Shown here: one piece after another, positions 8,346 to 16,657 of the stretch
How the letters are laid out: each line of letters starts with the position of its first letter
How positions within the stretch are numbered: position 1 is the first letter of the stretch
Origin: Streptomyces sp. ISL-94
Lineage (GTDB): Bacteria > Actinomycetota > Actinomycetes > Streptomycetales > Streptomycetaceae
Direction of reading: 5' to 3'
DNA: 50,773 bases
Assembly (NCBI RefSeq): GCF_018614075.1
Contig: NZ_JAGGOZ010000108.1
Span: forward strand, 1-50,773
Made by a program: the position numbers and the translations under genes
The notes under the pieces: generated by a model
What the model was told of the DNA's origin: nothing
Databases searched by the model: none
The model's input: only the letters and a program-made list of their open reading frames with translations

Positions 8346-9025
8346 CGGAGAAGGCCCTCACGGCGGGCCACGGCGACCGCCTCCAGTTGGGAGCGGGCGT
8401 CGAGCTTCTCCAGGACCCGCTGGACGTGGTTCCTGGCGGTGTTGCGGGCGACGCCGAGCCGCTGACTGATCTCGGCGGTGCCCAGGCCGTCGCCGAGCAG
8501 GCCGAGGGTCTCGCGCTCGCGCGGGGTGAGGGTGGTGCCCAAGCCGGCGGTTCGGCCGGTCAGCCGGTCCAGCGCTCCGCTGAGCAGCCCCTTGCTGAAG
8601 GCCACTTCCCCCGCTGCCACCAGGCGTACGCCGTCCTGGAGTTCACTCAGGTTGCCGACCTTGAGGATGAGTCCCGAGCCACCGGCCTCGGCGACGTGGG
8701 CGGCCACCGCCGGTGTCCCCTCGCCGGTCAGCACCAGTACCCGGGTGCCGGGGGCGGCGGCCTTGAGCGTGGTGATGGCGGCGATGCCGTCACCGTCGGG
8801 CAGTCGCCGGTCCAGCACCACCACGGCGGGGCGCAGCCGGGCGGCGTCGGCCAGCGCGTCCTTCAAGGACAGGCTGCGGCCGACCACCTCCAGGTCGTCG
8901 GTGCGGTCCAGGGCGAGCCGGATCGCCTCGGCCACCATGTCGTGATCCTCGACGAGCAGGATCGTGATGCGCCCATCAGCGGTGCGCGGCACGGCATCCG
9001 GTGTGGTCTGCGGTGTCGAAGGCAT
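8342..9025 (-). CDS. NarL/LuxR-family response regulator
   Basis: This 227-residue DNA-binding regulator has a receiver domain (ILLVEDHDMVAEAI for the acidic pocket, VVVLDRRLPDGDG for the phosphoacceptor) and a C-terminal LuxR HTH (LTPRERETLGLLGDG, then EISQRLGVARNTARNHV and a final LDARSQLEAVAVA). It should be phosphorylated by the adjacent kinase. The start overlaps the stop of the STAS gene by one base (TGATG), another coupled junction. Targets are unknown. Confidence 0.92.
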   Translation of the reverse strand: MPSTPQTTPDAVPRTADGRITILLVEDHDMVAEAIRLALDRTDDLEVVGRSLSLKDALADAARLRPAVVVLDRRLPDGDGIAAITTLKAAAPGTRVLVLTGEGTPAVAAHVAEAGGSGLILKVGNLSELQDGVRLVAAGEVAFSKGLLSGALDRLTGRTAGLGTTLTPRERETLGLLGDGLGTAEISQRLGVARNTARNHVQRVLEKLDARSQLEAVAVARREGLLR

Positions 9026-9369
9026 CAGACGGTCCTCGGTGGTAGACGCGGCACGGCGTCGGAGAACAACTCGTCGACGCTTGTGAGGGCGAACAGTCGG
9101 GCAACCTGCGCGCAGGCGCCCTCCACGCGCACCTCGGTGCCGATCCTATCCGCTGCGGTTTTGGCCTCCAGCAGCACGTTGAGCCCAGCGCAGTCGCAGA
9201 AGCGCAGGCCCCACAGGTCGAGCACGACACAGCGGGGCCGCCACGCAAAGCAGTGGGCGACGGCGGCACGCAACTGCGCGGTACCGTCCAGGTCCAGCTC
9301 GCCGACGAGCCGGAGACCGGCCACGTCGGCGTCGAGAGCGGTGCTGACCTGGAACGACGGGCCGGTCAC
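9025..9369 (-). CDS. STAS-domain anti-anti-sigma factor-like protein
   Basis: This is a 114-residue single STAS domain, the fold of SpoIIAA/BldG-type anti-sigma factor antagonists. Typical signs are LRLVGELDLDGTAQLRAAV, CVVLDLWGLRFCDCAGLNVLL and a C-terminal FALTSVDELF helix. In classical antagonists the loop reads DSSG or DSTG and the Ser is phosphorylated; here it reads DCAG, with no Ser or Thr at either position. It may therefore be constitutively in the unphosphorylated-like state or regulated otherwise. I chose the GTG at 9369 since the domain starts just after it; an ATG at 9474 would add 35 unconvincing residues. It is first in the four-gene signalling operon. Confidence 0.85.
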   Translation of the reverse strand: MTGPSFQVSTALDADVAGLRLVGELDLDGTAQLRAAVAHCFAWRPRCVVLDLWGLRFCDCAGLNVLLEAKTAADRIGTEVRVEGACAQVARLFALTSVDELFSDAVPRLPPRTV

Positions 9370-9771
9370 GTTGCGTCTTCTCTCATGCGGCAGCCCCCAG
9401 CCTGGGTAATGGGCACCAGCCAAGAGTAGTGAATCTGCACTAGAAGTGAACCCGTTCTCCTGGCGGATCACCACCGCACGGCCGGATCAGCGCAAAAGCG
9501 CAGGACGGCAGGGGACGCGAACCCGTGATCGTTCCGAACGGGCTGGATACGCTGCTGCGGGGGGAAAGCCAGGGGACAGGGCCCCGGCAGCGCTACCGGC
9601 ACAAGGCAGCGGCGCGGAGCCCGAGCGGTGAGGCTTCGGCGGCTCCGGGGTGGAGACGGGGCGCCCTGTGTCGCTCGCGCTCGATCTCGGAGAAGCCGCA
9701 GACCGTGCGGGACACCGGCTCGGCTCCGTCCAGGCTCCGCGCAGTCGGCCGGCCCGCGGAGGGCAGCGACC

Positions 9772-9814
9772 AGCGGCGCGCTGAACCCTCAGGAACGTCC
9801 GTCAGCGCGCCGCT
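9772..9814. repeat. Perfect 13-bp inverted repeat
   Basis: AGCGGCGCGCTGA at 9772-9784 is matched exactly by its reverse complement at 9802-9814 across a 17-base loop. There is no T-run on either side, so it may be an intrinsic terminator of the GC-rich actinobacterial kind or a protein site upstream of ramC. Confidence 0.7.
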
Positions 9815-9978
9815 CCCCGAACGCGCCCGCGGAGGGATCAGGGACCGGTACTGACGGCGGTGTGGGGTCAGTTGATCCTGCTCCTGCCAGTCGCTTCGCG
9901 GTGGCGACGGCCTCGGTGCGCCCCCGCGGTGACGGCTACGCGTCGCGCATGTGACTCGTGCGTTCTGCACACCTCACT

Positions 9979-10036
9979 GGTGACAGGCGTGACTGTCGCG
10001 GCGCACGCCCCGCGTGACACCGTCGTTCCTGTCACC
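9979..10036. promoter_or_regulatory. Cluster of GTGAC/GTCAC half-sites upstream of ramC
   Basis: GTGAC occurs at 9980, 9989 and 10014 and its inverse GTCAC at 10031, all within 60 bases of the ramC ribosome-binding site. The outermost pair forms a 9-bp inverted repeat, GGTGACAGG and CCTGTCACC. In S. coelicolor the ramC promoter is activated by RamR through repeated sites; that these are the RamR sites here is an inference. Confidence 0.4.
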
Positions 10037-10052
10037 GACCGAGGGAGCAGAA

Positions 10053-12692
10053 GTGAACAAGGGGTACGCCGCATTCTGCGACGCGGACCGCTGGTTCTAC
10101 GAGGCGCCGTACCGGCGGACCGAGGAGAGCTACCGGGCAGCCCTCGCCCCCGTGCCCGGGGGCTGGCAGTCACACCGCAGCGGGGACTGGCTCGCACTGC
10201 GCCCCCTGGACGCCGAACTCCCCTCCCAGGGCTGGAAGATCCACGTCTCGGCCCGCCTGGACAACGCCGAGTCCGTGCTCGACCGGGTCCACGCCTACTG
10301 CACCGAGCGGCGGATCGCCTTCAAGTTCGTGCCCGGCCGCTACCTGCTGCACCTGCGGAACGCGAAGTACGCCGACCGGGCGGCCAGCGGGAAGTTCATC
10401 ACCGTCTACCCCGCTGACGAAGAGCAGTGCCGACGCGTCGCCGACGACCTGGACCGGCTGCTGGAAGGCGAGCCCGGCCCCTCCATCCTCAGCGACCTCC
10501 GCTGGAACGACGGCCCGGTCCACCTGCGGTACGGCAGCTTCACCCTGCGGCACTGCTACGACGAGCACGGCGATCTGGTCCCCGCCCTGGAAGCACCCGA
10601 CGGCACCCTGGTGCCGGACATACGCGCGCCGGTCTTCCGGCCGCCCGCCTGGCTGGCCCTGCCGGACTTCCTCCGCCCCCATCTGGAACGGCGTGCCGCA
10701 CTCACCCTCGACGGGATGCCGTGCACGGTGGAGCGGGCCCTGCACTTCTCCAACGGCGGCGGCGTGTACGCCGGACGCGACACCCGCACCGGTGAGCCGG
10801 TGGTGCTCAAGGAGGCGCGGCCCTTCGCAGGGCTGGCCTCCGACGGGGCGGACGCGGTGACCCGGCTGCAGCGGGAACGCAGAGCCCTCGACGCGCTGGC
10901 CGACCTGGACTGCGTACCGTCCGTGCACGGCACCTTCACCGTCGGGGACCACCACTTCCTGGTCCTGGAGTACCTGCGCGGCCGCCCCCTCAACAGCTTC
11001 TTCGCCCGGCGCCACCCGCTGATCGAGGCCGACCCCGATCCCGCGGAGCTCGTCGCATACACCGCGTGGGCGATGAAGGTCCACCGGCGGGTGACGGACG
11101 CCGTCGAGGCCGTACACGCCCGCGGCATCGTCTTCAACGACCTGCACCTGTTCAACATCATGGTCGACGAAGACCCGGAAACGGGCGAGCCCTCCGTGGC
11201 GCTGCTCGACTTCGAGGCCGCCGCACACGTGGACGAGGGCCTGCGGCAGACGGTCGCCAACCCGATGTTCGTGGCCCCGTCCGACCGGCGTGGCTTCGCC
11301 GTGGACCGCTACGCGCTGGCCTGCCTGCGGCTCGCGCTGTTCCTGCCGCTGACGAGCCTGCTCGCCCTGGACCGGGCGAAGGCCGCACACCTCGCCGACA
11401 TCGCCGTCGCGCAGTTCCCCGTCCCCCGCGCGTTCCTTGACGAGGCGGTCGCGGAGATCGTCGCCGGGCCAGGGGACCAGATCTCCGGGCCGCGGCGGAC
11501 GCCGGCCCCGGCACGGCCCTACCTGCCGGTGGAACCCGGCGACTGGCCGGCCGCCCGGGCCTCCATGACCGCGGCCCTGCGCGCCAGCGCCACCTTCGGC
11601 CGCACGGACCGGCTCTTCCCCGGTGACATCACGCAGTTCACCACCGCGGGCGGCGGAACCACCTTCGCCGCCGGCGCGGCCGGCGTGCTGTACGCGCTCT
11701 CCGAGACCGGAGAGCCCCCGTGGCCGGAAGCCGAGGAGTGGCTGCTCGCCCGGGCCGGCGACCTCGCGTCCGGCACCCCGCTCGGCTTCTACGACGGCCT
11801 GGCCGGGCTCGCCTGGACCTTGGAACGCCTCGGGTACCGCGACCGTGCGCTGGCCCTCGCCGACCGGCTGCTGGACCAGCCGTGGCAGTCGGCGGGAGCC
11901 GACCTGCACGGCGGCCTGGCCGGGATCGGGCTGGCGCTGGACTCCCTGGGCACGTCCACCGGCGACGGACGGCTGCACGCGGCGGCCCTGCGGTGCGCCG
12001 AACTCGCGGCCGGCAAGCCGCCCGCACCCAAGCGGGCCGGGCTGCTGCACGGCCGCAGCGGACCCGCCCTGCTGTGCCTGCGCCTGTACGAACGCACCGG
12101 CGACCGGGCGCTGCTGGCGCAGGCCGCGACGGACCTGCACCGCGACCTGGACCGGTGCGTGACCGGCGCGTCCGGCACCCTCCAGGTGGACGAGGGGTGG
12201 CGCACGATGCCCTACCTCGGCGCGGGAAGCGTCGGCATCGGCATGGTGCTGGACGACTGGCTGGAGCACGCCGCCGACGAGCGGTTCGAGGAGGCCAGAA
12301 CCGCGATCGTACGCGCGGCCCAGGCGACCTTCTACGCCCAGCCGGGCCTGTTCCGCGGAGCTGCCGGCATGGTCCTGCACCTGGCACGGACCACCACACC
12401 CCCGGACGCCGCGGACCGGCCCGGCACCCGCGCCGCGGACGTCGCCCGCCAGACCGAGGCGCTGGCCCGCCACGCGATCGACTACAGGGGCCATCTCGCC
12501 TTCCCGGGTGAGCAGCTGATGCGCCTGTCCATGGACCTGTCCACGGGCACGGCCGGCGCGCTCCTCGCCCTCGGCAGCGCCGCGCCCGGCGGGCGCGCGC
12601 ACCTGCCGTTCCTTCCGCCGCCGCGGCTCACCGCGGCGGCCCCAGAGCCGGCACCCGTACCGGGCGCCGTGACCCATCGAAACACCCAATGA
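10053..12692 (+). CDS. ramC: Class III lanthipeptide synthetase RamC/AmfT
   Basis: This 879-residue enzyme modifies the SapB/AmfS-type precursor: its kinase phosphorylates Ser/Thr, its lyase eliminates phosphate to dehydroamino acids, and the cyclase closes labionin or lanthionine rings. The N-terminal lyase-like region (about 1-215) is followed by a kinase domain with Lys253 in VVLKEARPF, a catalytic-loop Asp363 in FNDLHLFNI and a DFG-like DFE at Asp386. From about residue 520 LanC-like repeats follow (DLHGGLAGIGLAL, LLHGRSGPALLCL, LFRGAAGMVLHL) but the Cys-Cys-His zinc ligands are absent, which marks class III rather than class IV. GTG at 10053 has GAGGGAG upstream. It heads the ram operon, 16 bases before ramS. 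Confidence 0.95.
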   Translation: MNKGYAAFCDADRWFYEAPYRRTEESYRAALAPVPGGWQSHRSGDWLALRPLDAELPSQGWKIHVSARLDNAESVLDRVHAYCTERRIAFKFVPGRYLLHLRNAKYADRAASGKFITVYPADEEQCRRVADDLDRLLEGEPGPSILSDLRWNDGPVHLRYGSFTLRHCYDEHGDLVPALEAPDGTLVPDIRAPVFRPPAWLALPDFLRPHLERRAALTLDGMPCTVERALHFSNGGGVYAGRDTRTGEPVVLKEARPFAGLASDGADAVTRLQRERRALDALADLDCVPSVHGTFTVGDHHFLVLEYLRGRPLNSFFARRHPLIEADPDPAELVAYTAWAMKVHRRVTDAVEAVHARGIVFNDLHLFNIMVDEDPETGEPSVALLDFEAAAHVDEGLRQTVANPMFVAPSDRRGFAVDRYALACLRLALFLPLTSLLALDRAKAAHLADIAVAQFPVPRAFLDEAVAEIVAGPGDQISGPRRTPAPARPYLPVEPGDWPAARASMTAALRASATFGRTDRLFPGDITQFTTAGGGTTFAAGAAGVLYALSETGEPPWPEAEEWLLARAGDLASGTPLGFYDGLAGLAWTLERLGYRDRALALADRLLDQPWQSAGADLHGGLAGIGLALDSLGTSTGDGRLHAAALRCAELAAGKPPAPKRAGLLHGRSGPALLCLRLYERTGDRALLAQAATDLHRDLDRCVTGASGTLQVDEGWRTMPYLGAGSVGIGMVLDDWLEHAADERFEEARTAIVRAAQATFYAQPGLFRGAAGMVLHLARTTTPPDAADRPGTRAADVARQTEALARHAIDYRGHLAFPGEQLMRLSMDLSTGTAGALLALGSAAPGGRAHLPFLPPPRLTAAAPEPAPVPGAVTHRNTQ

Positions 12693-12708
12693 GAAAGAGG
12701 AATCTGAC

Positions 12709-12846
12709 ATGACGCTTCTCGATCTGCAGTCGATGGAAACCCCCAAGGCCGAGGTCACCGAGGCCGGAGAGCTCACGGGCGGCGGAAGCCGCGCCAGCCT
12801 GCTCCTCTGCGGCGACAGCAGCCTGAGCGTCACGACCTGTAACTGA
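12709..12846 (+). CDS. ramS: SapB/AmfS-type lanthipeptide precursor RamS
   Basis: This 45-codon gene encodes the precursor of the aerial-hyphae surfactant peptide. The leader contains the class III recognition motif LLDLQSMETPKAE, and the core ends SRASLLLCGDSSLSVTTCN, nearly identical to SapB of S. coelicolor with a Val in place of an Ile near the end. The two Ser-x-x-x-Cys type units (S30-C34 and S40-C44, with partners S27, S37/S38) provide the rings; the mature peptide acts outside the cell to lower surface tension so that aerial hyphae can rise. The TGGG stretch before the core gives one more residue than the TG of SapB. AAAGAGG precedes the ATG by eight bases. Confidence 0.95.
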   Translation: MTLLDLQSMETPKAEVTEAGELTGGGSRASLLLCGDSSLSVTTCN

Positions 12847-12857
12847 TCAGGTCTCTC

Positions 12858-12887
12858 CGGGCCCGGGCGGTCATCCGCCCGGGCCCG
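12858..12887 (+). terminator. Perfect 13-bp GC hairpin between ramS and ramA
   Basis: CGGGCCCGGGCGG and its exact reverse complement flank a TCAT loop twelve bases after the ramS stop codon. There is no T-tract. The likely role is partial termination or 3'-end protection, so that ramC-ramS message exceeds message for the exporters, which fits the need for much precursor peptide. Confidence 0.75.
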
Positions 12888-12913
12888 CACCACACCCCGG
12901 GAGCCCCCCGCCC

Positions 12914-14818
12914 ATGACACCGCCCGCACCCGCCGACGAGGCGTCGGCCGCCGCCGCAGCCGACCGGGCGCTCCTGGATGCCGCCCGGCACAGCTCCGGC
13001 CGTACCGCGGCCGCCGCCGGCTGCTCGCTGGCCGCCGTCGGCGCGGCCCTCGCCGAGCCGGCCGTCCTCGGCCACACCCTCGACCTCCTGCTGCGCGGTG
13101 ACCCTGTCGGCGGCCGCTGGACCCTGTGGTGCGCGCTGCTGATCACCGCGGAGGTGTTCCTCGACGCCGCGACCGTACGGCTCACGGGCGCCATCGACGC
13201 GCGCTCCACCGCCTGGCTGCGCCGCCGCGGGCTGGTGCGGCTCCTGCGCACCGCCCCGCACCACGCGGCCCGCCACGCCCCGGGCGAGGTCTCCGCCCGG
13301 CTGACCGCGCACGCCACCGAGGCCGGGACGGTACCGGCGGCCGTCGCGACCGGCGCCGCGACCGTGCTGCCACCGCTGGGCGGGCTGGTCGCCCTGTTCG
13401 TGATCGACGTATGGACCGCGCTGGCGTTCCTCGCCGGGCTACCGCTGCTGGCCGTGCTGCTACGGGTGTTCGCCCGCGACTCCGGAGCCACGGTCAGCCG
13501 CTATCAGCAGGTGCAGCTGTCCCTGGCCGGCCGTCTGGTCGAGGCCCTGTCGGGCGCCCGGACGATCGCCGCCGCCGGCACCGCCGACCGCGAACGGCGG
13601 CGGATCCTCGCCCCCCTGGCCGAACTGGGCCGGGAAGGACGGCAGATGTGGCAGATCTACGGGGCCACCATGGCCCGTACGGCAGCGCTCGTCCCGCTGC
13701 TCCTGTACGCCGTCGTCGGGGTGGGCGGTCTCCGGCTGGCGGCCGGGGCACTGAGCGTCGGCGGCCTGCTCGCCGTCCTGCGCTACGCCGGCCTCGCCGC
13801 CGGGATCGGCGCGGTGACCGGCCGGCTGGCCGCGATCGTGCGCGGCCGGGCCGCCGCCCGGCGCACGGCGGCCCTCTTCGGCCTGCCCGAACTGACGCAA
13901 GGAGCAGCCGGACTGCCGCCGGGCGGGCCGGGCGTGCTGGAGCTGCGGGGGGTCCGGCTGGTGCGCGACGGGACCGTCGTACTGCACGACGTCGACCTCC
14001 GCGTGCCGGGCGGGTCCACCGCCGCCGTCGTGGGCCGCTCCGGTTCCGGGAAGTCGCTGCTCGCCGCGGCCGCCGGGCGGCTCACCCCTTGCGACGGCGG
14101 CCGGGTGCTGCTGGACGGAGTACCCCTGGAGGAACTCTCGCAGGGGGCGCTGCGCCGCGAGGTCGGATACGCCTTCGGCCGTCCCGCACTGTTCGGTGAG
14201 ACCATCGAGCAGGCCATCGCCTTCGGGCCGGACTCGCGGCCCGGTCCCGCGGCCGTGCGCGAGGCGGCCCGGCAGGCCGCGGCCGACCCGTTCGTACGGC
14301 GCCTTCCCGACGGGTACGAGACGGCGGTCGCGCGCACCCCCATGTCCGGAGGCGAACGCCAACGCCTCGGTCTGGCCAGGGCGTTCTACCGGGCCGGACG
14401 GCTGCTGGTGCTGGACGACGCCACCTCCGGGCTCGACACCGTCACGGCGGCCGAGGTGGAGCGGGCGCTCGCATGGCAGGTCCGCCCGGGCACCCGCCTC
14501 GTGGTGGCGCACCGGGTGTCCGCCGCCGCTCGCGCCGACCTCGTCGTCTGGCTGGATTCGGGCCGGGTCCGGGCCACGGGCACGCACGCCGAGCTGTGGG
14601 CCGACCCCGCGTATCGGGCGGTGTTCGCGGCCGAGGAGGCATCGGATCCCGGACCGGAGCCGGACGCCGGGCGGGTGTCGGACGCCGGACGGGTGTCGGA
14701 CGCCGGACGGGCACTGGACGCCGGGCGGGTGTCGGACGCCGGGCCGCAGCCGGACGCCGGACCGGCCCCGGGCGCCGGACCGGCCCCGGGCGCCGCCGGG
14801 CGGGAGGCCGTACGGTGA
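12914..14818 (+). CDS. ramA: ABC transporter RamA (membrane plus ATPase)
   Basis: This 634-residue half-transporter has an N-terminal transmembrane domain (about residues 30-310) and a C-terminal nucleotide-binding domain with Walker A VVGRSGSGKSLLAAAA, signature SGGERQRLGLARAF and Walker B LLVLDDATSGLD. With RamB it should form the heterodimer that exports the SapB-like peptide. The last 50 or so residues are an unusual Asp-Ala-Gly-Arg/Pro repeat tail not needed for the fold. The stop overlaps the ramB start as GTGA. In S. coelicolor the ram transporter is known to be needed for rapid aerial growth. Confidence 0.93.
   Translation: MTPPAPADEASAAAAADRALLDAARHSSGRTAAAAGCSLAAVGAALAEPAVLGHTLDLLLRGDPVGGRWTLWCALLITAEVFLDAATVRLTGAIDARSTAWLRRRGLVRLLRTAPHHAARHAPGEVSARLTAHATEAGTVPAAVATGAATVLPPLGGLVALFVIDVWTALAFLAGLPLLAVLLRVFARDSGATVSRYQQVQLSLAGRLVEALSGARTIAAAGTADRERRRILAPLAELGREGRQMWQIYGATMARTAALVPLLLYAVVGVGGLRLAAGALSVGGLLAVLRYAGLAAGIGAVTGRLAAIVRGRAAARRTAALFGLPELTQGAAGLPPGGPGVLELRGVRLVRDGTVVLHDVDLRVPGGSTAAVVGRSGSGKSLLAAAAGRLTPCDGGRVLLDGVPLEELSQGALRREVGYAFGRPALFGETIEQAIAFGPDSRPGPAAVREAARQAAADPFVRRLPDGYETAVARTPMSGGERQRLGLARAFYRAGRLLVLDDATSGLDTVTAAEVERALAWQVRPGTRLVVAHRVSAAARADLVVWLDSGRVRATGTHAELWADPAYRAVFAAEEASDPGPEPDAGRVSDAGRVSDAGRALDAGRVSDAGPQPDAGPAPGAGPAPGAAGREAVR
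14668..14800 (+). repeat. 18-bp tandem repeats in the 3' end of ramA
   Basis: The unit GACGCCGGRCGGGTGTCG and degenerate copies are repeated head to tail, encoding DAGRVS, DAGRVS, DAGRAL, DAGRVS and then DAGPQP, DAGPAP, GAGPAP. The tract lies after the ATPase domain and could change copy number without harming the enzyme. Confidence 0.8.
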
Positions 14819-16638
14819 GCGAGACCGGAACCTGGCGCCGGGTCGGGGCCGAGGGCCGCCGCTTCCTGCGCGGGCACCTCCCGGCCCTGGGCCGGCTCGC
14901 CCTGTGGTCCCTGCTGGAGTCCGCGCACACCTTCCTCGGCGGGTACGCGGTCGCCCGCGCCCTCGACGACGGCTTCCTCGCCGGCCACACCGCCGCCGGC
15001 CTCGGCTGGCTCGGTGTGGCCGGCGCGGGCGCGCTCGTCGGAGCGCTCGCCCTGCGCGGGGTCTTCGCCGGGCTGGCCGGGCTGGTGGAGCCGTTGCGCG
15101 ACGGCCTGGTCCGGCGGGCGGTGGGCCAGGCGCTGGAACGGGCGGTGGCCGACCCGGCGCGGGCAGGCGGGTCCGGCGCGGTCTCGCGGCTCACCCAGCA
15201 GACCGAGATGGCCCGCGACTCCTTCGCCGGACTCGTCCTGACCGCACGATCGTTCGCCTTCACCGCCGTGGGCGCGCTGGCCGGCCTGGCCGTGCTCTCG
15301 CCGGCGCTGGTGCTGTTCGTGCTGCCCCCCCTGCTGCTCGGGGCGGCCTGCTTCGCGGGCACGCTGCACCCGATGGCGCGGCTCCAGCGCGCCGCCCTCG
15401 ACACCGACGAGGCGCTGGCCGCGCGCACCGGTGAGCTCGCCGCGGGGCTGCGCGACGTCGTGGCCTGCGGGGGTGCCGAGGCGGCCGGGGGCAGGATCGA
15501 GGTGCTCGTCGCCGCGCAGGAGCGGCTGACCGGACGGCTGGCCCGCTGGACGGCCTGGCGCACGCTGGCACTGGGGGCGGCGGGCCGGCTACCGGTGGTG
15601 GCCCTCCTGGCGGGTACGCCGTGGCTGCTGGCGCACGGGGTCAGTACGGGGGCGCTCGCCGGGGCGCTGACGTACCTCGTCCAGTCCCTGCTGCCCGCGC
15701 TCGACTCCCTGATGACGGCGGTGGGCTCGGCGGGCACCCGGCTGCTGGTGGTCCTGGACCGGTTCTGCGCGCCGGTCCCGAAGACCGGCGCGCCGGACGC
15801 CGCCGGCCTGCGGGCCGCCCCCGGCCTGCGCGCGGCCCCCGCCCCGGCGGCCGCAGTCTCCGCCCGGGCCGGGGTGCCGTTCCCTCGGGCCGCGGCGGGC
15901 GCTCCGTCGCCCCACGGCGGGGCGGCGGTCGAGGTGCGCGGGCTGCGCTTCGCGTACGGGCCCGGGGCCCGGCCCGTGCTCGACGGCCTCGACCTCGTGG
16001 TCCGTCCGGGCGAACACCTCGCGGTGGTGGGGCCGAGCGGGATCGGCAAGTCGACGCTCACCGCCCTGCTCGCGGGACTGCTCCCGCCGGACGGCGGCTC
16101 GGTACTGCTGGCCGGTGCCCCCGCCCGGCAAGCGCCGGAGGCAGGCCCCGACCCGCGCCGGACCCTGTTGCCCCAGGAGGCGTACGTCTTCACCGGTACG
16201 GTCCGGGACAACCTGGTCCACCTGAGCCCCGACCCGGTCCCGGGCCCCCGCATCGCGCACGCCCTGGCCGCGCTGGGCACCGCACCGCTCGTGGAGCGGC
16301 TGGGCGGGCTGGACGGCCCGGTCGACCCCGGACGGCTCTCCCAGGGCGAACGGCAGCAACTCGCCCTGACGGCCGCCTACCTGTCGCCCGCGCCGCTGCT
16401 CCTGCTGGACGAGGCGACCTGCCATCTCGACGCCCGGGCCGAGGAGCGCGCCGAACGCGCACTGGCCGCCCGTCCCGGCACCCTGGTGGTGGTCGCGCAC
16501 CGGATGTCCTCCGCTGCCAGGGCCGACCGGGTCCTCGTCCTCGACGGCACCCACGCCGTGTGCGGCACCCCCGCGGAACTCCCGGCCAGGTCGCCGCTGT
16601 ACCGGGACCTCGTGGGAAGGTGGCACGCCGAGGGCTGA
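14815..16638 (+). CDS. ramB: ABC transporter RamB (membrane plus ATPase)
   Basis: This 607-residue half-transporter pairs with RamA. The transmembrane domain covers about residues 20-310. A linker rich in Ala and Pro follows, then the ATPase domain with Walker A VVGPSGIGKSTLTALLAGLL, a Q-loop LLPQEAYVF, signature LSQGERQQLALTAAYL (LSQGE instead of LSGGQ) and Walker B LLLLDEATCHLD. The catalytic Glu is present after the Walker B Asp here, while RamA has Asp in that place (LVLDDATSG), so the pair is asymmetric as in many heterodimeric exporters. The GTG start overlaps the ramA stop. Its stop is 19 bases from that of convergent ramR. Confidence 0.93.
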   Translation: MSETGTWRRVGAEGRRFLRGHLPALGRLALWSLLESAHTFLGGYAVARALDDGFLAGHTAAGLGWLGVAGAGALVGALALRGVFAGLAGLVEPLRDGLVRRAVGQALERAVADPARAGGSGAVSRLTQQTEMARDSFAGLVLTARSFAFTAVGALAGLAVLSPALVLFVLPPLLLGAACFAGTLHPMARLQRAALDTDEALAARTGELAAGLRDVVACGGAEAAGGRIEVLVAAQERLTGRLARWTAWRTLALGAAGRLPVVALLAGTPWLLAHGVSTGALAGALTYLVQSLLPALDSLMTAVGSAGTRLLVVLDRFCAPVPKTGAPDAAGLRAAPGLRAAPAPAAAVSARAGVPFPRAAAGAPSPHGGAAVEVRGLRFAYGPGARPVLDGLDLVVRPGEHLAVVGPSGIGKSTLTALLAGLLPPDGGSVLLAGAPARQAPEAGPDPRRTLLPQEAYVFTGTVRDNLVHLSPDPVPGPRIAHALAALGTAPLVERLGGLDGPVDPGRLSQGERQQLALTAAYLSPAPLLLLDEATCHLDARAEERAERALAARPGTLVVVAHRMSSAARADRVLVLDGTHAVCGTPAELPARSPLYRDLVGRWHAEG

Positions 16639-16657
16639 ACGCGGGCAGCCGGACGGC

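Larger units (their letters stand above)
9370..10052. other. Intergenic region between signalling operon and ram cluster
   Basis: No gene is recognisable in this stretch. It should contain the promoter of the STAS operon on the left and of ramC on the right. A perfect 13-bp inverted repeat and a cluster of GTGAC/GTCAC half-sites are listed separately. Confidence 0.6.

Noticed and set aside
10170..12929. 919-codon minus-strand frame opposite ramC
   Set aside because: It lacks any motif and merely mirrors the third-position GC of the lanthipeptide synthetase gene.
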